NCBI GenBank assembly: GCA_035353175.1
Contig: DAOPZC010000029.1
Span: 1 to 55,877, forward strand
DNA from: DAOPZC01 sp035353175
GTDB taxonomy: Bacteria > Verrucomicrobiota > Kiritimatiellia > RFP12 > UBA1067
DNA: 55,877 nucleotides
Direction of reading: 5' to 3'
Shown here: piece by piece, positions 36,691 to 44,415 of the stretch
Position numbering within the stretch: the stretch's first letter is position 1
Layout: every line of letters begins with the position of its first letter
The notes under the pieces: model-generated
The model's input: the letters and a program-made list of their open reading frames with translations, nothing else
What the model was told of the DNA's origin: nothing
Databases searched by the model: none
Position numbers and translations under genes: made by a program

Positions 36691-39651
36691 ATGATACGCA
36701 ATACAGCTTTCATGGTGGCTTTACTCGGCCTCGGCGTTTCTTTGGGGGTTGCCGAGGCAGCGGATTATCCCGCGCATATGCGCTGGATCTGGTTCCCGGA
36801 AGGCAAGTCCGCTACGCGCGCGCCGGAGGGTACGCGCTATTTCCGCACCGCCGTGGCGCTTCCCGCGGAAACGCCTTTCACGTGCGCGCACTTCATCGTC
36901 AATGCGGACGACAGCTGCACGCCGTTCGTCAACGGCGTGCAGCTTCGCAAAAAGGGCTCCGGCTGGACGGATTTCGAGACTTATGACGTGACGCGTCTGC
37001 TGCGCGCCGGGCGCAATGTGCTGGCGGTGGAGGTGAGGAATGGCCTGCCGGGCCCCGCCGGTTTGATCGGCTGGCTCGTCATCCGCACGGGAAAAGAGAA
37101 GCGCGTGTTGGCCGTGACCGACGGTGCCTGGAAGACGGCAGACAAACTGAAGCCCGGCTGGGAACATCCCAAGCATGACGATTCGGCGTGGCCGTCAGCC
37201 CAGGAGCTCGGCCCCGTTTCCATGGCACCGTGGAGCGGAAGAATGCGCTACTCCCGCGTGCCGATGCTGAGCCTGATGAAGCGGCAGGTCGGTCAGCCGC
37301 TCACGTCTGGAGAGGCGCAGGCGATGATTGAGGAAGACTGGCTCTTTCAGGCCAGCGACAGCACGACCGCGCGGCAGACGCTCCAGGAGATCGGCTGGGC
37401 ACGCGAGATCGCCGCGCGGCTGAAGGCCCAGTCGCATGCGCTGGACTTCGGGCAGGAACTGGCCGCACTCTCTGCGCTCGAAAACCGGCTTCGGGCGCTG
37501 CCTGCCGAGCAGGACGATGACGTAACGCGCGAGCTGTATCTGGGCGTGCGGCGTATCAAGCGTTCGCTGATCTTCCGCAATCCGCTTCTGAACTTCGATC
37601 GTCTGCTGCTTGTGGACACGCCTGCCTATGCGGGCAAGCATGAGTCGGCCCACCGCAACGGCTACCACTATGGAACCGCAGCCGGAAGCCGTTTGCTGGT
37701 GCTGGAGGGGCTGAGGCCGGACGGCGTCGAGCGCGAGTTGGTCGCGGGGGCAGAAGGCTATATCATGCGCATGGATCTTTCTTTTGATGCCCAGCGCGTC
37801 GTGTTCAGCCTCCGCCCCAAGAACGAGGCGAGCTTTCATCTCTACGAGATCGGCGTCGACGGCCGGGGGCGCCGCCAGCTCACCGGCAGCCTCTACGACG
37901 ACATGGACCCGATCTACCTGCCCGACGGGCACATTCTGTTCTCCACGTCGCGCGGCAACTCCTATGTGCGCTGTCTGCCGCAGTCGGCCTCGACCGTGCT
38001 CGCGCGCTGCGACGGCGACGGCCGCAACATCGTCATGATCTCGCGCAACAACGAGCCCGATTATACGCCGGCGCTGCTGCCTGACGGCCGCGTGCTCTAC
38101 ACGCGCTGGGAGTATACCGAGCGTCCGCTGTGGCGGCTGCAGAAGCTCTGGACGATCAATCCCGACGGCACGAGGGAAGCGGTCTTCTGGGGCAACAACA
38201 GCGCCTATCCCGACATGCTCTGGGAGGCGCGGCCCGTGCCTGGCAGCCAGCAGGTGATGTTCGTCGGCGTCGGCCACCATAACGTGATGACCGGCTGCCT
38301 CGGGTTGCTCGACATCGGCCGCGGACTGCAGTGGCCCGACGGCATCACCAAGGTCACGCAGGAGCTTTCTTGGCCCGAGGTGGGCGAGCCGGAAGGGGGC
38401 AGCCCCGCGGCGTCGCCGACCTACCACACCAGCGGCGCACTCTGGTCGGTGCGCAGCCCGTGGCCGCTCGGCCCCGAGGATTTTCTGGTCTCGGCCGCCC
38501 GCACGTCCGACCGCGACTTCGCGCTCTTCGTGATGGACATCCACGGCAACCGCGAGCTGATCTATGCCGGGCAGAACACCGTCTGGTACGCGCAGCCGCT
38601 CCGCCCGCGCACGCCGCCGCTGCTCATCCCCGACCGGGTGGCGTGGCCGCAGGCGGGCGAGGCGCCCCAGGACGGCGTGCTGTTCAGCCCGGACGTCTAT
38701 TCCGGCGTCGAGGGATTGCCGCGCGGCACGGCGAAGTATCTGCGCGTGATCGAGATGGACGCCAAGACCTACAGCATGGGCTTCAAATCGTGGCGCCACT
38801 CCGGCCCCGTCATTTCGGTGATCCAAGAGGACGGCGTCAAGCGCATCCTCGGGACCGTTCCGATCCAGCCCGACGGCTCTGTTGCGCTCAAGGTGCCGGC
38901 GGGCCGGGCCCTGCACTTCCAGCTGCTGGACGAGCGCATGCGCTGCGTGCAGATCATGCGCTCTTTCACGGGCGTCATGCCGGGCGAGACGCGCGGCTGC
39001 CTGGGCTGTCACGCGCTGCACACGGCGACGCCGGATCGGGCCTACGGGGCGCTCGCGCTGCGCGAGAATCCGGCGGCGCTCACGCCGCCGCCGTGGGGCG
39101 CGGGCACCAGCGTCAGCTACGAGCGCTTCTGCCAGCCGGTTCTGGACAAGCACTGCGGCGCGTGTCATCAAGGCAACGGCAAAGCCCGCGCCAAGCTCGA
39201 CCTGACGCTGCGCGGCGGCGTGCCTGAGCAGGGCATCGACGACCCCAAGCTGCTGCCGTTCAAGGAGCCCTATCTCACGCTCGTGGGCCAGGCGTGGAGC
39301 GGCCCAAAACCCGAGGGCACCGGCGCCGGGCTCGGCCTTGCCGGCTGCCTCGATGTGGAGGGGTCGCACCACTACGAGCCGATCCGGCCGATGACCATGC
39401 TGTCGTCCACGAGCCGGCTCATCGACCTAGCCTCAAGCGGCAAGCACCACGACGTGAAGGTCGAGGGCGAAGAGCTGCAGCGGCTGATCGCGTGGGTGGA
39501 CTGCAACTGCGTCTACCGCGGCGACGAGGAGGTGCGGCAGATTCCCGATCCGCCGCCGCAGGTTGCCCGGCGCTTTCCCGTGCCGGTCAAGACGTGCTCC
39601 GCGCCGGTGATTTCACGGCTTCAGCCAGTCACGGACAGCATCCATCAGTAA
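36691..39651 (+). CDS. Exported dihaem protein related to hydrazine synthase alpha subunit (HzsA-like)
   Basis: A 986-residue exported protein. A signal peptide (about 1-23) is followed by a galactose-binding-like domain at about 28-170. A large propeller-type domain spans about 240-700 (YIMRMDLSFDAQRVVFSLR, YDDMDPIYLPDGHILFSTSRGNSYVRCLP, NNEPDYTPALLPDGRVLYTRWEYTERP), which I recognise as the hydrazine-synthase-alpha-like family. Two c-type haem motifs follow, CLGCH at 770-774 and CGACH at 822-826. Anammox HzsA also binds two c-type haems. Most relatives in PVC bacteria occur without the other hydrazine synthase subunits, as here, so hydrazine synthesis is not implied. The role is unknown, probably redox chemistry or electron transfer. 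It follows GH78 by 61 bases with ribosome binding site AAGGA. Confidence 0.75.
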   Translation: MIRNTAFMVALLGLGVSLGVAEAADYPAHMRWIWFPEGKSATRAPEGTRYFRTAVALPAETPFTCAHFIVNADDSCTPFVNGVQLRKKGSGWTDFETYDVTRLLRAGRNVLAVEVRNGLPGPAGLIGWLVIRTGKEKRVLAVTDGAWKTADKLKPGWEHPKHDDSAWPSAQELGPVSMAPWSGRMRYSRVPMLSLMKRQVGQPLTSGEAQAMIEEDWLFQASDSTTARQTLQEIGWAREIAARLKAQSHALDFGQELAALSALENRLRALPAEQDDDVTRELYLGVRRIKRSLIFRNPLLNFDRLLLVDTPAYAGKHESAHRNGYHYGTAAGSRLLVLEGLRPDGVERELVAGAEGYIMRMDLSFDAQRVVFSLRPKNEASFHLYEIGVDGRGRRQLTGSLYDDMDPIYLPDGHILFSTSRGNSYVRCLPQSASTVLARCDGDGRNIVMISRNNEPDYTPALLPDGRVLYTRWEYTERPLWRLQKLWTINPDGTREAVFWGNNSAYPDMLWEARPVPGSQQVMFVGVGHHNVMTGCLGLLDIGRGLQWPDGITKVTQELSWPEVGEPEGGSPAASPTYHTSGALWSVRSPWPLGPEDFLVSAARTSDRDFALFVMDIHGNRELIYAGQNTVWYAQPLRPRTPPLLIPDRVAWPQAGEAPQDGVLFSPDVYSGVEGLPRGTAKYLRVIEMDAKTYSMGFKSWRHSGPVISVIQEDGVKRILGTVPIQPDGSVALKVPAGRALHFQLLDERMRCVQIMRSFTGVMPGETRGCLGCHALHTATPDRAYGALALRENPAALTPPPWGAGTSVSYERFCQPVLDKHCGACHQGNGKARAKLDLTLRGGVPEQGIDDPKLLPFKEPYLTLVGQAWSGPKPEGTGAGLGLAGCLDVEGSHHYEPIRPMTMLSSTSRLIDLASSGKHHDVKVEGEELQRLIAWVDCNCVYRGDEEVRQIPDPPPQVARRFPVPVKTCSAPVISRLQPVTDSIHQ

Positions 39652-39680
39652 ACACGAACCCCATGTTTGGAGCGTGAAAC

Positions 39681-41981
39681 ATGCGCGCTGCCCGTTTCTG
39701 TCTGTCCCTCTGCCTTGCGTCTGCCTGGCTTCACGCTCATGCGGATGACTCCTGGATCCGTATTCGACGCTTTGAACCGGTTTCGACCCTCTGTCGCGCG
39801 GAGCAGGAGGAGTGGGGCGTGGCCGTTCTTGAGAACCGTTCCGGCCAAGCGCAGACGGCCGTCCTGACACTCGCTCTCCCAGAAAAAGTCAGGCTGACCG
39901 CTTTTCCATGTCCTCCGCCTTCCGCCGTGTCTGCTGAAGAGCGTTCTAGGAGTGAGGAGGAGACCCTGGGTGCGGCCAAGGCGTGCGGCTGGCAGGTTGT
40001 AGTCCCGTTCGACGATTGGGTGGTTCGCCTTGAAAGTAACCGCGTGGTTAACGGCAAGTGTGTTTTCCTGCCGGCCCATGAGAGTGTTGTAATCCGCTGG
40101 CAGATGTTTGCGGGGAAAGCCATAACGGGGGATTGGTCTTTGACCGTCAGCACCGGCCAGTCTTCCGCTCGCGCGGACATTCGCGTCAGCTTCTTGCCGC
40201 CGGTCTTATTTCGCCAGCTCGATTACATTCCTGAACCCGTTCCGGTGAAGACCGAGGTGCTGGTCGGCGCGCACCACTGTCCGCTCTGGGAGGCGGACAA
40301 AGTCAACCTCTGGGCCAATGTGCTCAAACACCCCGAGCGCACGCCCGCGCTGGGTTTCTACGCGCAGGAGAATCCCGAAGTCTCGGACTGGGAGACGAAG
40401 TGGGCGGTCGAGCACGGCGTCTCGTTCTTCATCTACTGCTGGTACCGCGCCAGCCAGGGCGGCGCGGTCAAGACGCGCTACGGCACGGCGATCCACGACG
40501 CGCTCTTCAAGTCGCGCTTCGCCGACAAGATGAAGTTCACCATCATGTGGGAGAACCAGTCGAAGGGCGTCGCCGGCGTGGCCGACGAGCGCGACCTGTT
40601 CGAGAATTTGATGCCGTATTGGATCGATAACTACTTCAAGCATCCCAGCTATCTCAAGATCGGCAACCGGCCGCTGCTCTTCATCTACCGCCCGGAGTTT
40701 CTGGTCAAGGATCTGGGCAGCGTGGAGAACGTCCGCGCCGCCTTCGGCAAGATGCGGCAGGCGTGCCGCGAGGCGGGCTTCGACGGACTCGTCCTGCTGG
40801 GGGAGTACCGCGGGCTGGACCCGAAGCATCTCGCGCAGATGAAAGACCTGGGGCTCGACTATACCTTCGCCTACTGCTGGGGCATTCCGAACAGCCCGGA
40901 GCCGCAGCAGGCGGTCCAGACGCAGCTCGCGTACATCCGCAAGACGCAGGAGCTGGGCATCCTGCCGCAGGTGGTGACCGTGTCGCAGGCGTGGAGCGGC
41001 TGGCGCGACGAAGGCAGCATCTGGAAGATCCCGCCGGCCGATTTCGAGGGGCTGCTGCGCGAGGCCAAGGCCTTCATCGCCACGCTGCCGCCTGAGCAGC
41101 TCGGCCGCCGGATGCTGCTGCTCGACAACTGGAACGAGTGGGGCGAGGGGCACTACCTCGCGCCGTACCGCGAGTACGGCTTCGGCTACCTCGACGCGGT
41201 GCGCAACGTGTTCGCGCCGGATGCGGGGCCCCACGAGGATCTGCTGCCGCAGGACATCGGGCTGGGTCCGTACGACACGGCCTACCGGCGCGCCGCGGCG
41301 GCGCAAGCGGTGCTGGATGCGCGCCGGACGCGGACGGTCACCAAACCCGGCGCCGACGAGCCGGGTCTCATCGGCTGGTGGGCGTTCGACGAATCGGCGG
41401 AGGAGTCCGTGACGCTGGATTATTCGGGCCACGGCCTGGGCGGCGTCTTGGAGAAGGCCGGCCGCGAGGCGGGGGTCGACGGCCCCGCGCTGGTGTGCCT
41501 CGGCGGCAGCGTCATGATCGCGCCTGATCCGTCGCTGTCGCCCTCGAACGCGTTCACGGTGTCGTGCTGGGTTAAGACGGATGTCGCCGAGCAAAAGCAC
41601 GTCTGGTTCATTAACCGCATTTTCGGCGGCAGCACGTCGTCCGGCTTCCGTCTCGGGCTGCAGGACGGGCGTCCCTGCTTCGGCGTGCCGGTGACCTCGT
41701 TCAGCCACCACCTGACGGGAAAGGTGATGTTGCCGGTCGGGCGCTGGGTGCATCTGGCGGGGACGTTCGACGGCCAGACGATGCGCCTCTACATGGACGG
41801 CGCGGAGCAGGGGGCGCTCGCGCGCCCGGGCGCATTGCGGCCGAACGACAAGCCGCTGTGCCTCGGCAACTACGACGCGGGCCATGCGGCCCATTTCACG
41901 GGGCTGCTCGACGAGGTGAAGCTCTATGGCCGGGCGCTGTCCGCGGACGAGATCCGGGAGGCTGCGCGGCGCGGCCGGTAG
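39681..41981 (+). CDS. Exported GH99-like/WbsX-family protein with C-terminal LamG domain
   Basis: A 766-residue secreted protein with a signal peptide (about 1-20) and an N-terminal beta domain (about 22-170). A GH99-like (WbsX) TIM barrel spans about 185-515 (VGAHHCPLWEADKVNLW, VSFFIYCWYR, KMKFTIMWEN, LLFIYRPEFL, LLDNWNEWGEGHYLAP). The last motif is the family hallmark. A LamG-type jelly-roll domain follows at about 555-760 (LIGWWAFDESAEE, FTVSCWVKTDV, WVHLAGTFDGQTMRLYMDG). GH99 enzymes are endo-acting alpha-mannosidases. The WbsX branch is poorly characterised, so an endo-glycosidase role is inference. It starts 29 bases after the HzsA-like gene (GGAG site) and is probably co-transcribed. 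Confidence 0.82.
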   Translation: MRAARFCLSLCLASAWLHAHADDSWIRIRRFEPVSTLCRAEQEEWGVAVLENRSGQAQTAVLTLALPEKVRLTAFPCPPPSAVSAEERSRSEEETLGAAKACGWQVVVPFDDWVVRLESNRVVNGKCVFLPAHESVVIRWQMFAGKAITGDWSLTVSTGQSSARADIRVSFLPPVLFRQLDYIPEPVPVKTEVLVGAHHCPLWEADKVNLWANVLKHPERTPALGFYAQENPEVSDWETKWAVEHGVSFFIYCWYRASQGGAVKTRYGTAIHDALFKSRFADKMKFTIMWENQSKGVAGVADERDLFENLMPYWIDNYFKHPSYLKIGNRPLLFIYRPEFLVKDLGSVENVRAAFGKMRQACREAGFDGLVLLGEYRGLDPKHLAQMKDLGLDYTFAYCWGIPNSPEPQQAVQTQLAYIRKTQELGILPQVVTVSQAWSGWRDEGSIWKIPPADFEGLLREAKAFIATLPPEQLGRRMLLLDNWNEWGEGHYLAPYREYGFGYLDAVRNVFAPDAGPHEDLLPQDIGLGPYDTAYRRAAAAQAVLDARRTRTVTKPGADEPGLIGWWAFDESAEESVTLDYSGHGLGGVLEKAGREAGVDGPALVCLGGSVMIAPDPSLSPSNAFTVSCWVKTDVAEQKHVWFINRIFGGSTSSGFRLGLQDGRPCFGVPVTSFSHHLTGKVMLPVGRWVHLAGTFDGQTMRLYMDGAEQGALARPGALRPNDKPLCLGNYDAGHAAHFTGLLDEVKLYGRALSADEIREAARRGR

Positions 41982-42001
41982 GGCGGCACTCCCGTGCCGC
42001 C
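41982..42001. terminator. Perfect hairpin between convergent GH99-like and GH92 genes
   Basis: GGCGGCAC (41982-41989), loop TCCC, GTGCCGCC (41994-42001): an 8-bp perfect stem lying exactly between the two stop codons. It has no T-tract on either side, so it may be a 3'-end-protecting or Rho-assisted structure rather than an intrinsic terminator. Confidence 0.5.
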
Positions 42002-42010
42002 GTATCCTGC

Positions 42011-44215
42011 TCATTTCGTCTGCTGGCGGGCGAGGGCGGGATCGAACTCGCCGGCGCAGCCCCAGGCCGAGGGCGTGTCGCCCATGACGAAGGCCAGCGT
42101 GCCGCCGGCCACGATGTCGCGATGGCGGATGACCGGCGCGTCGAGCGGCTTGCCGTTGAGCGTGGCCGACTGGATGTAGATGCGGTTGCCGCCCGCGTTT
42201 TCAGCGGTGACGGTGAAGGTCTTGCCGTTGGGCTGGCGGAACGCGAAGCGCGGCGCGCGCGGTCCGTGCAGGTAGTAGGTGTCCTGCCCGGCGAAGGGGA
42301 AGAAGCCCGCGTCCAGAAAGACGTAGAGCGAGCCCATGGCGCCCGAGTCGTCGTCTCCGGGCGGCCCGTCCTGGGTGAAGAGCCCGCGCAGCTTGTCGGC
42401 CCAGTAGGAGGCGAGGTAGGGGCGCTGCACGTGGTCGAAGAGCCAGATTGTCATGAACGAGGGCTCGTTGCCGAAATCGATCAGGCCGTTGCTGAGGGCG
42501 AACTGGAGGCGCTCGATGAAGGTGGCTTTGCCGCCCATCTTCTCGATCATGCCCGGCACGTCGTGGGGCAGCACGTAGGAGTACTGCCAGCAGGTCCCTT
42601 CGTAAAAATCGGTGTTGTAGCCTTTGCGGGCCTCGGTGTTCTGGAACGTGCCGTCCGCATTGCGGGCGCGGATGAAGCCGGTGAAGCCGCTGTCCGCCAG
42701 CGAGTCGTCCCAGACGTTGCGCCAGTTGCGCGAGCGCGCGAGCAGGCGCTGGGCCTCTTCGGCCTTGCCGAGCCCGGCGGCGACTTGCGCGGCGCACCAG
42801 TCGTTGTAGGCGAAGCCGATGGTGCCCGAGCCGGACTTCATGCGTCCGCAGTAGTCGTGCTTGCCTTTGTGGGCCACCCAGCCGCGCGTGCGATAGTCCT
42901 CGGTGCGGCGGCCCGCGTTGGCGGCGAGGACCTCCCATGCGGCGTTCCAGTCGATGCCGGGGATCTGTTTGGCATAGGCGTCGCCGATCACGTTGTCGGC
43001 CTCGTCGCCGCCCTGTCCCACGCGGTACTCCTTGCCCTGGATGAAGGCGGCGGCGCACTGGCCGTTGAGTCGCAGGCGCTCGCTGAAGGAGCGGACGTTG
43101 CTGGCGACGACGTCGGGCCGCACGATCGCCATGAGCGGGAAGAGGGTTTTCCAGGTGTCCCAGAGGGTGTAGTGGTCGTCCCAGCACGGCGCGTCCACGG
43201 GCCAGCCGTCCGCGTCGCCGGTGCGGTCGCGGGGCTGCACCATGCTGTGGAAAAAGTGGGTGTAGAAGAGGCGCTGCTCCGCTTCCGGCATGCCGTCGAC
43301 CGCGATGGCGGCGAGCGCGTGGTCCCATGCGCCTTCGGCTTGCGCCTGCAGGGCGTCGAGGTCCCAGGCGGGGATCTCCTGGTCGAGCCACTGGGCGGCG
43401 CGCTCGGCCGAGGTGAAGGAGACGGCGATCTTCAGGTGGACGGTGCGGGTCTGGCGCGCGTCGAAGCGCAGCCAGGCGCCGAGTCCCTCGCGCTTCTCGA
43501 TGCGGGCCGAGGTGGCGCCGTCGACGCTGTTGGAGCCGGTCCACGTGCCGCACGCGACGGGCTTCGCGTCGACCTTGGCTGCGAAGAAGAGGCGGTAGGG
43601 CGCGGGGTTCCAGTTGCCGTCGAAGGTGCCGCCGCCGGTGATCGTGCCGCTAGCGGGGTCGATCGTGACGGTGCCGTTCGTGAGCGCGGTGGCCTTGCCG
43701 ATCTTGCGGGCGACGTTGAAGACGAGCCGGGCGTCCTCGTTGACCGGGAATTCGAAGCGGTAGAGGGCGCTGTGCGCGGCGGGTACGACGGTGCAGCGCG
43801 TGTCCCAGCGCGTCAGGCGGGCGCGGTAGGCGAAGGGCGCGGTGGCGACGTCGGCCAGCGGCGAAGCCTGGTCTTTTTCGGCGATGCCGGGGCCGAGGCG
43901 CGGCGAGACCAGGAAGTTGCCGTAAGTCGGCGTGCCGCCGGTGCCCTGGGTGTGGAGCTGCGCGAAGCCGACCACGTCGTCGCCGTAGACGAAGCCGGAG
44001 GTCGTGGGCTTGAGCGTGTTGAGGCTGGGGTAGATGGACGCGTGGGGCAGGCAGGGACCCGGCATACAGGAGCCGTGGCCGACCACGCCGATGAGGGTGT
44101 CCACCTTGTGCGAGAGCCCCGGCTGCGCGTCTGCGGCGCACGCGGCTACCCATGACCACGCGACTCCCGCCGCAAGGACGGCGCGGCGACTGACAAACCC
44201 GAATCCGTTTTTCAT
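42011..44215 (-). CDS. Exported GH92 alpha-mannosidase-family glycosidase
   Basis: A 734-residue GH92 enzyme, a calcium-dependent inverting exo-alpha-mannosidase family. The start is the ATG at 44215 with ribosome binding site AAGGGG. A 15-residue upstream extension has no support. The N-terminus has a Tat-like signal (SRRAVLAAGVAWSW). The N-terminal beta-sandwich domain contains HTQGTGGTPTYGNF. The catalytic barrel shows DDHYTLWDTWKTLFP, the acid Glu539 in EGTCWQYS followed by LPHDVPG, NEPSF, and the base aspartates in GDDDSGAM at about 620. All key GH92 blocks are present. It is divergent from the octahaem gene and convergent with the GH99-like gene. Confidence 0.92.
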   Translation of the reverse strand: MKNGFGFVSRRAVLAAGVAWSWVAACAADAQPGLSHKVDTLIGVVGHGSCMPGPCLPHASIYPSLNTLKPTTSGFVYGDDVVGFAQLHTQGTGGTPTYGNFLVSPRLGPGIAEKDQASPLADVATAPFAYRARLTRWDTRCTVVPAAHSALYRFEFPVNEDARLVFNVARKIGKATALTNGTVTIDPASGTITGGGTFDGNWNPAPYRLFFAAKVDAKPVACGTWTGSNSVDGATSARIEKREGLGAWLRFDARQTRTVHLKIAVSFTSAERAAQWLDQEIPAWDLDALQAQAEGAWDHALAAIAVDGMPEAEQRLFYTHFFHSMVQPRDRTGDADGWPVDAPCWDDHYTLWDTWKTLFPLMAIVRPDVVASNVRSFSERLRLNGQCAAAFIQGKEYRVGQGGDEADNVIGDAYAKQIPGIDWNAAWEVLAANAGRRTEDYRTRGWVAHKGKHDYCGRMKSGSGTIGFAYNDWCAAQVAAGLGKAEEAQRLLARSRNWRNVWDDSLADSGFTGFIRARNADGTFQNTEARKGYNTDFYEGTCWQYSYVLPHDVPGMIEKMGGKATFIERLQFALSNGLIDFGNEPSFMTIWLFDHVQRPYLASYWADKLRGLFTQDGPPGDDDSGAMGSLYVFLDAGFFPFAGQDTYYLHGPRAPRFAFRQPNGKTFTVTAENAGGNRIYIQSATLNGKPLDAPVIRHRDIVAGGTLAFVMGDTPSAWGCAGEFDPALARQQTK

Positions 44216-44278
44216 TCCGTATCCCCTTCCCGGCCCTGGCTGTGAATGCGAGGGATCCACCTGATTTATAAAAGCGCA

Positions 44279-44307
44279 ACCTTAGCATGCGGTGCCGAGG
44301 GTGTCAA
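44279..44307 (-). promoter_or_regulatory. Candidate promoter of the GH92 gene
   Basis: Read on the minus strand: a perfect TTGACA (bases 44307-44302), 17-base spacer, TAAGGT (44284-44279, three of six). About 64 bases before the ATG at 44215. Confidence 0.45.
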
Positions 44308-44415
44308 CCGCACCTCAATCACAGCAGGCAAGACGCAAAAGCTTCTCCATCCGGGGCGTCCTGTGCCGAGCGCGCGCTTGCGTCGGTTCACGGGTCAAGG
44401 TATGCTTAACTCCCT

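Noticed and set aside
36691..39651. Hydrazine synthesis (anammox) capability
   Set aside because: Only an HzsA-like protein is present, with no HzsB/HzsC or other anammox genes, and the neighbours are glycosidases.
41858..44155. A 765-residue plus-strand frame opposite the GH92 gene
   Set aside because: Val/Gly/Ala/Glu-rich shadow of GH92 codons, which are confirmed by catalytic motifs on the minus strand.
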